DNA of 64,000 bases, taken from Coptis chinensis. Its lineage: Eukaryota; Streptophyta; Magnoliopsida; Ranunculales; Ranunculaceae. A program made the translations under genes and the position numbers. Below are positions 34,174 through 44,821 of the stretch, piece by piece. Location of the stretch: positions 50,906,501 through 50,970,500 of the forward strand of contig CM027381.1 in assembly GCA_015680905.1 (NCBI GenBank). The letters run 5' to 3'. Numbering within the stretch: the stretch's first letter is position 1; each line of letters begins with the position of its first letter. A model generated the notes under the pieces. That model saw only the letters and a list, made by a program, of their open reading frames with translations, was not told the origin of the DNA and ran no database searches.

Positions 34174-34201
34174 CTAGCCATTTGGCCCGGCCTATGGCCG
34201 G
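34174..34201 (-). other. Helitron-like 3' terminus (hairpin plus CTAG)
   Basis: CTAG lies at 34174-34177 and the hairpin CCGGCC-TAT-GGCCGG (plus strand) at 34187-34201, 9 nt apart. The base outside CTAG is A on the plus strand (T on the minus strand), as expected for insertion between A and T. Confidence 0.65.
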
Positions 34202-34849
34202 ACTTGCTACATAGATAGCTAATGACTCAAAAGCTTAAAGTCTATTTGAATAAATAATATATGTATATTGATAGCTAATAATTCACTACATACTTTGTTT
34301 GAAGGGTTTATGTTTTTCTATTTTTTTTAAGAGATTGCAATCAAAATACTATACACACACAATACTTGTATAGATGAAAAAATTCCGATTAAAGAATAAA
34401 ATATCAAAGAGAATAATGGATTACATGCATGAGTAAATAAACCTATATTAATGGTACGTCGTTGGCATATATTCAGGGTTTAACTAAGAATAGGGAGGCA
34501 TGTTGTCTTGGATTGCGGGAGCAATAGCATGTCGTCACTTTCCGGTAGAATTCTTTCAAAGTTTTAAAATCAAATAACACATCAACAACCATAGGCAATA
34601 CCACCATCTTGGCAATCACTTTCTTTATGACCAACTATGAAGTTGATTGATGTTAATTTAATTTGTAATCAAATTTACATGTGCAATGATTTGGAATATA
34701 AATTAGCCAAGAGTGATGAAATCAATGCGAACTTTATTACAATCTGACGCAACTGAATGCAACTTATTGCAACCTTGGGCAGACCCATAAATGATACTCT
34801 GTGAAATGTCATATATTCTTCCTCTTAATTACAGTCTTACATCAGTTTA

Positions 34850-34979
34850 CTATGTAGGCAGTAAACTACAACCAAGATATGGGCCATATACTACGAATCC
34901 ATCATCGTTGTGAACACCCAACCTTCCTAGATGATCTGCTGCTTTGTTTACTTCTATGTGAACATTCTTGTAAGTAACC
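34850..34979 (-). pseudogene. RNase H-like C-terminal fragment, possibly from a LINE
   Basis: The minus strand reads NVHIEVNKAADHLGRLGVHN and continues to a stop at 34850. The pattern H...E.N..AD.LA is the last conserved block of plant RNase H-like (RVT_3) domains, common at the C-terminus of LINE proteins and in small host genes. Upstream frames (35359-35129) do not clearly continue it. Only this block supports the call. Confidence 0.4.
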
Positions 34980-36611
34980 TCCTCCAAGAAGAAAGTAAAC
35001 AGAACATATAAAATATAAAGTGCTTTGTATGGGTTGCTTCTACAAAAGATGAAGAAAAAAACTTTGGTACAAATATTAACACATTTGTATGTGGGTATGT
35101 CTTTTTCATACAGCCAGCAACATCAACTTCAACGAAGCATTTGCATATATTTAGTAACATTAAATTCAACAAAGCATTTGCATCCAATGGCACGTTCAAG
35201 ATTGAAAGAAATCATAACACCAAAGTTGTCAGGCATGTAAAAGTCTCCTCCACCAATGCATGAACCACTACCAAGAACTTTTCGGCGGTTTAAGATCCAA
35301 CTTTGCAATGAACTCTTTTCGTTGTCTCTCGCCCAATATATGAAAGTCCACTTACACATTTATCATGAGACAAAAGGCAAAAAAATATAAAATAAACTCT
35401 GAAAGAAAAGAAAGTTCAAAGAAACGGTGCATGCTCGAAATAGCACCAAGATGTCAAGACATTTCTCCTTGATTGGGCTTACGCAAGTGCTCTGTTTCGA
35501 GGATTGAAATCCCAAGGCAGTGTCTTTAAGTGGAGCTCCAAATATGTTGAAACAATCATAACTGGTACTTTATTGTTTACCTTACTGCCTTACTAAGGAA
35601 CATGACACATAGTGGGCTAAGAGGTATGAGCCTAGCTGGGATGTCTTAGTTATCAATATAGATTCCTTAAGACCCTTTTGTTGATTGTTACTTATCTATT
35701 ATTACCAATCAACAAATTGATCTGGTTCTAGGTAGAGACATCTTAGCATTTTGGCCCCTAGAGACCAAATCCCATCATCTCGACCACATATATTTGGTAA
35801 TTTATGACATTTCTCTTCAAGTCATACTTTTTTAAGAATTGGAAGGAATATATTTGGCTTACCAATTCTGCCAATTTTTACAAATCCTTCTCGAATAGTT
35901 TTTTCACTATCCTTTAGTTTATATTGAAAAAGGATATATCAAATAAGTTAAAGCAGAAGATGTAATAGCAAAAAGAAAAGAATGCAATTACATACCATCG
36001 TCTCTTTTCAAGAAACTCATAGAAACTAAGATATAAAGGAAGCTAGTGAATTGAATTAAACAAATGGGTTGACCACCCCGTTTTCTGTTGGGATGAGATA
36101 TTTCTTGTGTTTGGAGAATGAATTGCTATCTAGGGGATACTTGACTGATCTTGCCTAAATGGTTTGACATTTAAAACAATTTCTCGACCAGTTTGAAGAA
36201 ATAAGCAATTGTAACACATATGGCATGTAATATGGTTCTCACATTACAAATAGTTCTACATATACCGCAAAAAGAAATATATAATACTTATATCATTCTC
36301 ATAAAAAAAATCTCACACAATGACCAATTTTACAATAAAACATTTTGAAAAAATACCTAAGAGAAAGGAAAACACAAATATCAACATGTAGAGATTCTAA
36401 ATTAAAGCATTTTATTACCTTTGATAACTTTTCGATTTGGCGCAGCAGCGATGACGATTCATTGAATCCCATAGACTCCACCATATGAATCCCAGGTGAT
36501 GCACATCATCTTTAAGTTACCCTAGTTCCATTTCTGAGTTGATGGCCATGACTGCTGCTCCCAAAACCTGCTACATATATGCAGCACCACACTAAAAGTA
36601 GAATCTTGGTA

Positions 36612-36866
36612 TCTCTGCAGCTCCTTTATCCTGTTCTTTGCCATCTCAAGCTCCTTTCTCGCTGCCGCTCCCTCTGCGATCTCTTCTTGAAGCTTTTTCC
36701 TCTCCGCTTGCAATGAATTAATGCTGATATTCAACATGTTGATCTCAACTATTTTGATCTTGAGTTGCCTTTGTAATTCCACAATGTCTGATTTCTGCTC
36801 CTTCAGACCATAGTATTCGAGTAACTCACCTTCGAGTTTATCAAATAGGTCTCTACTAATGTACAA
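36612..36866 (-). pseudogene. Captured fragment of CHUP1 (chloroplast unusual positioning 1)
   Basis: From about residue 11 the frame reads LEGELLEYYGLKEQKSDIVE, LQRQLKIKIVEINMLNISIN and SLQAERKKLQEE, which is the long coiled-coil region of plant CHUP1, an outer-envelope actin-binding protein that positions chloroplasts. The match ends at KNRIKELQR; the following residues are unrelated. Only this coiled-coil exon piece (about 75 residues of a roughly 1000-residue protein) is present, so there is no function. It is the captured fragment nearest the Helitron-like 3' end. Confidence 0.88.
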
Positions 36867-37384
36867 TTTACCAGAGGAAAGAAACCAAAAGCTCAGGGTG
36901 CTATGGTCAATTCAAGAAATCTATGGGAAAACCTATATCGTGCAAAATTTCTTTGCACGTTTCACAGGAGATTCCATTCATCAAGTAGTTCGATTCCCAT
37001 TCATCTTGCACTCTTCGACTCCATTCACCTAGGGTAGGGTAGTATAAATATTACTCTTTCTGCTCCAAACAAAAAACAAAAAAACCTTTCGGAGGAGTTA
37101 AAATATTTTACTCAACATACTTGCACAGTCGTAGTTCATATTTACCTCATACTTTCAGGTGCCGGATTTTAGTGTCCTAATCAGAGGTGCTTGTGAATGC
37201 CTAAAACGAACTTTGGGGTCTAGATGAATAATCTGTGTCAAGTTGAGGGGCCAAAACTACCTTTTTTCTGAGTAATGTCTATGTTGATCGATCAACCAAT
37301 ATACCAAATAATCAATTTTATTCGAAATAATGAACATTGACAAAAAAAGGATTAAAAAATAATGTAAACTTGATGACCTAAGGA

Positions 37385-37470
37385 AATTGCAATCGCTTTC
37401 CTAACCATAGCTAACATTATAATTTTGTTGTTGATCTTGTCCAAATATTATGGACTTATTATATCTGTGG
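37385..37470 (-). pseudogene. Second, more diverged aspartic protease C-terminal fragment
   Basis: The minus strand reads KSIIFGQDQQQNYNVSYG then a stop. This is the same C-terminal block as FQQQNYNVGYDWEN in the neighbouring fragment. The DNA of the two copies aligns clearly over about 90 bases (shared ACATTATA(A/G)TTTTGTTGTTG). It is either an old tandem duplicate or part of a neighbouring paralogue captured together. Confidence 0.6.
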
Positions 37471-37500
37471 AGGCAGAGCGGACAATTGCAATGACAATAA

Positions 37501-37842
37501 TCAATCCAAGTCATCTTCGCAATAGTTTAGCTGAAAAGAAATTACATTGTTTTCCCAATCATAGCCAACATTATAGTTTTGTTGTTGAAAGCTTCCTAAT
37601 ACGGACCTATCATCATTTGGAAGCATAGCCGGCATATTAGGATCGGTTTGTATCCATGTATTCCATAATGGTAATGCAATATCTGCATCTTTGAAATGAA
37701 ACGTTACCGATTGAGAGGGCAAATAAGCAGTCCTATAGCATAGTTGGAACGATTTATGTGGATGATCTACTCTGACATAATCTACTTTTTTTACCATCTC
37801 ATCGATCATTGTATGTTTGATTCTTGTTGTATGTTTGATCAT
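37501..37842 (-). pseudogene. Captured C-terminal fragment of a plant pepsin-type (A1) aspartic protease
   Basis: The frame contains SFQLCYRTAYLPSQSVTFHF, KDADIALPLWNTWIQTD and DDRSVLGSFQQQNYNVGYDW, then NNVISFQLNYC. These are the last blocks of CDR1/nepenthesin-like secreted proteases (LCY...VTFHF.GAD...N...G...QQNF.VGYD...SF...C). The catalytic Asp motifs lie upstream in the full protein and are absent. A few residues are missing around PNMPAMLP, where the family has a CLA.LP segment, so the copy is damaged. Confidence 0.85.
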
Positions 37843-38127
37843 CCATGACCTGCATTTTTTTTATTATAGGAATAAATTGTTTATTATAGGAATAAATTGT
37901 GTTGAGCACGTATGTCGTTGGTATATATATATTTCATAGGTTGAAGAGTCCATTTTGTTTTGTAATTTGAGTGTAATTAAAGGATGACTATGAGATAATG
38001 ATACTATCCTAAAATATATAGTTATATCAATCTTATACGATTTTATTGCAACTAAGGTTAAGACTCATTTTTTTTACCAGTTATTTGAGATTTGAGTGTA
38101 AGTAGAAGTCTTCGTATTTTACATTAC

Positions 38128-38265
38128 CTGACAATGGTCTTCTGACAATGCTTGCTTGGAGCGAATTATTTGATGAAGATCAGTGTCCATTAGTTCTGTT
38201 ACAATGTAGACATCAGAAAATGCTCTGCGTATGGGTGGTGTTATCACATCTCTTATACCTATCAC
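38128..38265 (-). pseudogene. Captured second exon of a MAP kinase gene
   Basis: Exactly 46 codons are open between an intron acceptor side and a GTAATG donor: [20 protein letters not shown] then [20 protein letters not shown] then SEDHCQ. This is the plant MPK exon that covers the end of the kinase N-lobe and hinge ([18 protein letters not shown]). The exon borders match plant MPK genes of the MPK3/4/6 type as I know them. The ATP-binding and catalytic loops are absent. No other MPK exon was found nearby. Confidence 0.88.
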
Positions 38266-38776
38266 CTGTTTCATACACAATTTATTGGGACCAAAATTAA
38301 CACACTGTACCTTTTGAATTAGATACGGATGTATTCTTGTTATTGTGTTGAAAATGATCGGGGAATAAGTTTTACGCAGAGTACATGCAACACCTCGTGC
38401 ATTGATCCGGATGTGGGAGAATTGGAGAAAACATCAATACAATTTGGAAAACCGGATGTCAATCACCGGAGGCTTACGAGAATGTGATGAGACATTTGAG
38501 GGATACAACCAAAGCGTCCGGGGGATAATTGGGTATAACTCTTTCGTTAGGGTTAATACCAATTCAAACCTGAGACAATATTTGAGAAGCTAAAGGGTTG
38601 GTTTATCAAGAAAAAGAGAAGCATCTGCACCATTTATCCAAAGTGAATGTGATGCAAAGAAAATAACTATGGGCTTAGCTATCTGACATTTTCAAGGTAA
38701 CTCCAATTATCAATCTGCAAGGTGTGTCAGCTGCGACAAAATTCCTAAGCCCAATCAGAAAGGACCTATGGAACTT

Positions 38777-38925
38777 AGGCGTTGCTAGGAAACAAAGCTG
38801 TTTTCGCGTTCACCTCCGTCATCTTCAAAGCAAGTCCTGCAAATGTCGTCTCCCACGGATAATAGCAATCAAGGCCAGTGAAGTAGTTTACAGAATCAAA
38901 GAATGCATAACTTAACATGATTTGC
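38777..38925 (-). other. Unassigned exon-like segment
   Basis: The minus strand has an open run reading FFDSVNYFTGLDCYYPWETT then FAGLALKMTEVNAKTALFPS before a stop. It has normal-looking amino acid composition and lies in line with the other captured fragments on the same strand. I do not recognise the protein, and both ends are uncertain. Confidence 0.3.
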
Positions 38926-39596
38926 GAAACCTGCAAGACTATACCGAGAACTCTTATGAGTAGCAAAAGGTTAAAACACACAATTTCCAGATGAAATGAC
39001 CAGGTAGCTATTACCAATTTACCATCAAGAAGAAAAATTGGTCATAGATGGGAAGTACTGCATACTGAACCAAATTATAGCCTACCCAAACATTGTTACC
39101 TACCTATTTAAATTGAACATAGTATAGTGTCCTACCCATCTAAATTGGACTACACATATTATTTGAGAACTACTCTTTCTTCATATTGAATTCAAGTACC
39201 ATAAAGAAACAGGGGATCCTGCCCAGTTCTTATATGGAATATTTTTCCTTAAAAAATCGAGTGGAAGGTTGCAAAGGATAAATTTGAAAATAAGCATCAT
39301 TTAGAATCAATATCGGCATTACATACACATACTCCAACCTTTCCACCTTTCCAACAAAAAACTTCGGGAAGCCTGTCAACTAATTGATTATATTCTTTGC
39401 TTGCTCTTGCCATTTCAAACTCAAATTTCGAAAGTTTAACTCAATCACTACCCTCATCTCTCCTTTCTTCGTGTTTTTGTCCACATCTATATAGGTGTGT
39501 TCCCCTGTAGATACCATACCATATACTCTTAGCAGATGACTCCAACAGCTCTCATTTTAATTACTACATAAATGCAAATATATATGCTATGTTTAC

Positions 39597-39692
39597 CTGA
39601 TGGAATATCTGGCGCGCTTGTCCATTTGGATTTGCAAATGGCACTATTGTTGTCTTGAGTGCTTCTTTCGTGGCTTTCCTGATCCTAGACTC
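39597..39692 (-). other. Unassigned 32-codon exon with clean splice borders
   Basis: Between a CAG acceptor (minus strand, before 39692) and a GTAAAC donor (after 39597) there is an uninterrupted 96-base frame ending TTIVPFANPNGQARQIFHQ. Its length (a multiple of three) and borders suggest a captured exon. I do not recognise the protein. Confidence 0.4.
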
Positions 39693-39731
39693 CTGAGAAT
39701 TAGTCCTACTTAAGGTTTACTATAAGAATTA

Positions 39732-39834
39732 TCACCAAGTAGCCGCCGGCTTTGTCTTTGAAATTCCACCCTGTCAATTCCTCGAATTGCATCCTCGACA
39801 TCTCGCTCATCATCCATATAAACAAAAGCAAATC
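39732..39834 (-). pseudogene. Captured RRM exon of an RS-type SR splicing factor
   Basis: After an acceptor (TATAG on the minus strand, right of 39834) the frame reads GFAFVYMDDERDVEDAIRGI then DRVEFQRQSRRL. This is the RNP1 half of the first RRM of RS31/RS40/RS41-like splicing factors, whose usual text is G(F/Y)AFVY.EDERDAEDAI. The rest of the RRM, the second RRM and the Arg-Ser tail are absent. An exon captured out of context cannot encode a working RNA-binding protein. Confidence 0.82.
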
Positions 39835-42800
39835 CTATAACATAAACAAAAGGAAATAAAATCTGGTAGATACCACACAACTACCAAAGAGGAATAATAA
39901 AAAATCCAGGATCTCTATGTAACATACGGAATTACACAACAACAACATGAAAATGATAAAATAGTATACCTTTTATATACCTGACCAGGGGCACCAAAAT
40001 TAAATCAGTTGAATAAATTGGACCCCTCTCTTATAGATAAATATCAAGTATATAGTGGAATATCACATTGCGATAATACTATTCTCTTAAGTTTCTTTGA
40101 AAAGCTTATTGGGTATGAGGCATACTTCTCGAACAAACAACCGTTAAATCAATCTAAATTGAGGTCCGAAAGGTTTACACCAATGCACTCCACAAAAAAT
40201 AAACCAACATAAAGAATTCAAGGTGGGGTTAAATTCGAAAGTACTTATCGATAGAAAATAAGGAAAATGTCTCTCCTACCTTCCTATCAAGCCGCAATTC
40301 CAGTCATGTTTAAAATTTTCAGAAACTCCTCCCTTCTTCTTAGTGCTGCACTACATAGAAGCTCATTGTTAGGGGTAAAGGAACCAAAAAAAAGCTAAAG
40401 CTCTTATAGGAGTTATAGCCAGATGAAAAGTACATGTTCAAAAAACTTTCAATGTTTGAAGATATTAGGAAAGGAGTGAAACCATAGATAAGAAGGAGAT
40501 CAAATTGGTATTCTCAGAAAAAAAAAAGACTCAAGTTGATGGAGGTGAAAGATGATCGACTTCTCAACATGCCCCAATAAATCCTTATATACTAAATGGC
40601 GAATACCTGGCATGAACACATGGATTCCAATGCTACTGCTTAGGTTTCAGATCTGGTGTGAAAACGCGGAGATCGATTTCTTAAGAATTTGTCGAAGATA
40701 ATTTCTTTTAGGTGTATATCCATTATCGGTGTTAAGATCAACTCATGAAGCGTTGCATTCTTTATTTGGTTTGTCATGAAATAGACACAATGTGGAGAAG
40801 AGTGGCTTATCGATGTAGCATTCATCTCGAACCCCAAATTCCACAAAAACACTTTTATAAAATATAAAAACTTCAAAACAAAACAAAACAAAGAATATTT
40901 GATAAGATACCGCTCTTAATGATGTGTTGAAGCGTGGAGACACCACCAACCAAAATAACCGCATCGAATCAAATCTCTCTTCTCCACAAATTACTTTTGA
41001 AATGCATCAAGTTTCCTCGTTGAGTGAGAAATCTGTCACCCTTTTCCCCTCCACATACTTGAAATAGAAGTAACAACAAATAAAACCGATCTCAAATGAA
41101 TCCAAGAAGATGATGACGCCACCGAATAAGAAGAAGATAAATTTGAAGTCTGGGTTCTTCTAATATTAAAAAAAAAATGAGCTTTTAGCTGTTACGTAAA
41201 GGACACGTTGATTACCGTATTGTTAAACTAAATAGAAATGTAAGGTTGCACTTGGTTCAGAGGGAATCAGCATAAAATAAAACAGATTTCATGGACGTCT
41301 GTAACATTTGTGTGTTTTGGTGCATTAGAAAAGTAAATCAAGAGCTAACTGTAAAATAAACATCATATCGAATCGAACTTGTTATCCTAAGGTCGATTGT
41401 GGGATTTGCTTTGTATTTCATGGTTCGAACCCTACAAATTTACCACCTCAACAGACGTGTACATCCTAACGTAGCATGTTCATTAGGCGTACTCATGAGA
41501 TTGTAGTTCTTTGGTACCAATTACTTTTGAATTATTTATCTCAACACACTCACAAAGTCACAAAGTTGCTTACAAAGAAGCAACAACGATATCTGAATGG
41601 TAAATGCATCCAATGCCTAACTATCTCAAACATGCATGATGTCAAACACGATTGTGCAAAAGCACATGGAATTTCTTTCTTCGCACACACTTGCAATTTA
41701 GGTATAGGTTCCAATTCCAAGAATCTACGGGGAACTACCTAAAGCAGCCTGAAACCATCACAATATAACTTAGTTATTATGTCCATATTCTATCGTAAGA
41801 GAAAGATGACAAAAACACACCTCAACCGCTTCTTTGGCGTTGGATGATGATTCGAAATATCGGGATTGCCTTTTCCTTTCTTGGAAGTTGGTCTAATAAG
41901 GGGTCGCCATCCAAATCTAACATAAATTATGCTATATGGTAGGCCTTCTCCCCTAAATAGGAATAAGGAATTTAGTATATGGCAAGCTGCTCCTACGGCC
42001 ACCCTCTTTTAGAGTTCTTTCGAGAAGTCATTGTTTGGTCTTTCCCTTTTGGGAAGTAGGAATGGCATCTCGAAAGGTGGAGTCAAGTGTGGAAGCTTTT
42101 CTGGTGATTCTTTTTAGTGAATAGATCCGATCGCAACTTCGAATATGGAATTAAAAGGGATCAAATAGAGCTAGGTTTTTCTTTTTTTTTGGTAAAGGTC
42201 GGTGTGGGGTTTTGATTTTGATGAAATGTTTTTTTTTATCCTTTTCTTTTATTTCATTTTGTTACTTAACAGTTCCAAAGATCAAGGCGTGAGTTTTTTT
42301 TTTTTTTTTGCCGAATCATTATAAAATCTGAGGTGCCCACCTAAGAGAAAAAAGGGGGCTGACGTGTTTCAATGGGAGCATTTTCGATCGTCCAAGATTA
42401 ATGGTCTTTGATATAAAGATCCAATACAATACTCAAATCTCCTTTAACATACTACAAATAACCCGCAAAGTTTCTCCTAATAACCCTCAACACGGTATCG
42501 ATTCCTCCCGTGCCTAAACGCGATAAGACTTCGCGAAAACCGCATTCCTAAGAGCTAACAAATCTTCCAACGCAGATTTCTCGTATCGTACTTTTCGGAT
42601 AAATGTACCAATCTCATCAGCACTAACTTTCGATAAGCTAATACCCACAATTAAAACGGCGTAAATACTCACTTAAATTATTTCTGATCTTAGGTTCACT
42701 TAAAAATTGTCAATCCACATTGTTGAACATATCGATACACCGTCTTCTCTCATTAAGGTGGATACATCATCTGGGGTCAAGAATAACCGCCCTTTGCATT

Positions 42801-43068
42801 GCCATATTCGACATACTAACATTCCACATCATCGGCTCTCACGGCTGAGTCGCAGAGCCTCTTTATTAATTATAGTATAGATAAATACCATTATAGTTAA
42901 ACACCACGATTATGATAGTATTTTGTATGCAGTCATCCATCCAATTAAACAGGCCAGAAGGGTATTCCATTTCACATTTCAAGGTTGAAGAGGAAATATT
43001 GGTGAGCAAAGACTCTTCCACGATTAATGATGTTATGCAATGTAATATAAAATAAGTAGAAACAATAC
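39835..43068. other. Spacer within the gene-fragment block; no firm gene
   Basis: The stretch is mostly AT-rich without long frames. Part of it (41790-42130) is less AT-rich, with an open minus-strand frame (70 codons, FGWRPLIRPTSKKGKG), and may be organellar or captured DNA. A minus-strand stretch near 42480-42600 reads ALEDLLALRNAVFAKSYRV and could be another gene fragment. Neither can be assigned. Confidence 0.3.
42323..42411. repeat. Diverged direct repeat, copy 1
   Basis: About 90 bp runs from AAAATCTGAGGTG to ATTAATGGTCTTTGA. It shares with 44164-44253 the blocks GAGAAAAAAGGGGG, TGACGTG, TGGGAGCATT and ATTAATGGTCTTTGA in the same order and orientation. Confidence 0.8.
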
Positions 43069-43140
43069 CTTGTCCTGACCCCCCCACATCCCAAACAGTG
43101 AAGCAGATGTTCTTGTATTCGACAGTCTCCACATTGAAAC
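43069..43140 (-). pseudogene. Captured exon of an ARF-type small GTPase
   Basis: Between a TGCAG acceptor and a GTATTG donor the frame reads [20 protein letters not shown], the switch region of ADP-ribosylation factors, which control vesicle budding at the Golgi. In ARF genes this exon ends with GGTCAGGACAAG. Here an extra G makes a run of seven G and shifts the frame, so even the exon is broken. The 72-base length is one more than expected. No P-loop or NKXD exon is nearby. Confidence 0.85.
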
Positions 43141-43259
43141 CTGCAAATAATAATTTCACAAAGATTTAGATAATTTTTTGTATATTAACTTCCAGATTTT
43201 TAACTAACTGTTACATCTAAATAATAAACCTGAGCAATAAAGACTCACCACATTACGGG

Positions 43260-43781
43260 TGCGCAGTCCTTCCGAAAATAAACCTACATTGTTCCGTCCG
43301 GATTGTGGACTTCATGAATCTGTCTTCCCATTAGGTGCCACCTTATCGGACATATGTTTCAATATGTGGTCAAGAAGCCCAAGATCCCCAATGTAATTCG
43401 AGCCTCCATCCTCGATTACGCCATGTAATTGGCTTCCCAAGAACAGCTCCATTTGCCTTCAAGAGATATCCAACATCTTCACCTCTGCATTCTTGTACCT
43501 TCATCAAGAAAAAAATAATTTTAATCAGCAAACTATAAGCACCAAAACTAATTTAGCCTTTTCGCTTTGAAAATTTTGATGCCTCACCTTTGTTGGGACC
43601 ACCTTCCATATGATAGCTTCAGTTTTTGCTTACCGACTTTGCTGCTAGTATCAAAGTTACACGTATCACTTGAAGACTTTGTAGGAATCTCAATGACTTT
43701 ATCAACCTCATCCTCTCTCTTCCATAAATAAAGCTCCTGAACATCTCTTTTGAGGGTAAAAAGCAAGCAGTTAAGACTCAT
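43260..43781 (-). pseudogene. Captured AMEIOTIC1/DYAD (SWI1)-like gene fragment
   Basis: Two exon-like parts are seen. The first (43781-43589) has DVQELYLWKREDEVDKVIEI and ends KLSYGRWSQQR before a GTGAGG donor. The second (from about 43498) continues YKNAEVKMLDI, then after a frame change GAVLGKPIT and YIGDLGLLDHILKHMSDKVA, then HNPDGTM. The pattern RWS..RY..AE..ML and IGDTGLLDHLLKH is typical of the plant-specific DYAD/AMEIOTIC1 family of meiosis regulators and their somatic relatives. Stops and frame changes show it is dead. Confidence 0.65.
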
Positions 43782-43799
43782 ATTTTGGATAACTTCATA

Positions 43800-44060
43800 A
43801 GAAAACAGCTAAAAGGTGAAAATGTTCATAATTGGTAATAGGATTTTTGTTAATGTTAAAAAAATGAAAGCCAGTTTCAATTTTTGGTTCTTCTTCTTCT
43901 TTGGCGACAGGCACGACAGTTTCTTCAATTGCAACGATAGTTTTAGTACCATTTTCTTCCACCACAGCAGCAGATGATGGTCTGTGTCGGCAGATGGGTG
44001 GATAGAGAAGAATAAGAGAGAGGGTTTGAAGAGACGATTTTTTTTTGAGAGTTGGGAGTG
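43800..44060 (-). other. Unassigned exon-like segment, possibly a 5' end
   Basis: The minus strand reads SSAAVVEENGTKTIVAIEET followed by VVPVAKEEEEPKIET, an acidic low-complexity protein segment preceded by a CT-rich 5'UTR-like stretch. It is in line with the captured fragments. I cannot identify its source. Confidence 0.35.
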
Positions 44061-44163
44061 TTTTGTAGAATTGAAAAAAGATGATAGAATGAGGTTTTTA
44101 ACTATTTTGGGCTACGAAGAATTGAAATCGCCAAAAAAGAGCGTAGAATTGATTTTTTAAGGT

Positions 44164-44253
44164 AAAATCTGATGTGTCAGTATGAGAGAAAAAAAGGGGG
44201 TTGACGTGGGTCACTGGGAGCATTCTCAACTATTCAGTATTAATGGTCTTTGA
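44164..44253. repeat. Diverged direct repeat, copy 2
   Basis: This is the partner of 42323-42411. Copy 2 lies upstream (minus-strand sense) of the acidic segment at 43800-44060, about 1840 bp from copy 1. Confidence 0.8.
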
Positions 44254-44740
44254 CTACGCTTGAAACCACTAGCACTATATATGAAATGCGCTCACAAATT
44301 CACAATCATAAGCCAACCCGTTACTCCAAAAATAGTATATAATTCTGGAAACAGTGGAGAACAAAATACTTGAAATCAATTTGAACGAAATCTATAGTTG
44401 TATCTCATTAAAAACCGCTACGAACATCAAATTTAGTCATAAACAACTAACAATTAATCAAATACCACAAACATAATAGAGATTACTGAAAAACCCTAGA
44501 GAGGAATGAGTGAGATTATTTATCTAAATATTTTAACACACACCGATATGCATGTTTACGCCAACACGGTATACGGTCATACACATTACATAATTGGAGC
44601 GGGAAACTACAACGTAAAACCCGATCCACGAATATGAAATTTACCTTAAAACCAACAATAACCCTAACAAAGCGTATTAAAGTTACCGGGGTAAAAAAAG
44701 TAAATAACCGTGTAATAATAATCCTACTAAAAAATCAAAC
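44254..44740. other. Spacer between the gene-fragment block and the SIN3-like gene
   Basis: AT-rich DNA without coding potential. It should contain the 5' border of the Helitron-like element and the distal promoter of the SIN3-like gene. Confidence 0.4.
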
Positions 44741-44757
44741 ATATATATATATATAAT
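44741..44757 (+). promoter_or_regulatory. Candidate TATA region of the SIN3-like gene
   Basis: An ATATATATATATATAATA stretch lies about 65 bases before a long CT-rich leader that looks like the transcribed 5'UTR. The position fits a core promoter; the start site is inferred. Confidence 0.5.
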
Positions 44758-44818
44758 AGTTAGTCATTTTTTGTCCTTCTCCTCAAAACTCAAATCTCTT
44801 CTTCTTCTTCTCTTGTTG

Positions 44819-44821
<3 letters not shown>

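Larger units (their letters stand above)
34174..44482 (-). mobile_element. Putative gene-capturing Helitron (5' border uncertain)
   Basis: On the minus strand the element would end at 34174 in CTAG followed by host T, with a perfect 6-bp GC stem (CCGGCC-ATA-GGCCGG) 9 nt before it. That is the standard 3' layout of a Helitron. To its right, exons from at least six unrelated genes (CHUP1, aspartic protease, MAP kinase, RS splicing factor, ARF, AMEIOTIC1/DYAD) all lie on the minus strand, mostly with exon borders and intron DNA kept, as in Helitron transduplication. No Rep/helicase was found, so it would be non-autonomous. The 5' end should read A|TC on the minus strand. A TC start at 44482 (plus-strand GA followed by T) is one weak candidate. 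Several nested elements are also possible. Confidence 0.5.

Noticed and set aside
44254-44482. Fixing the Helitron 5' end at 44482
   Set aside because: Only the required A|TC dinucleotide context supports it; such sites are frequent in AT-rich DNA, so it is given only as a weak candidate.
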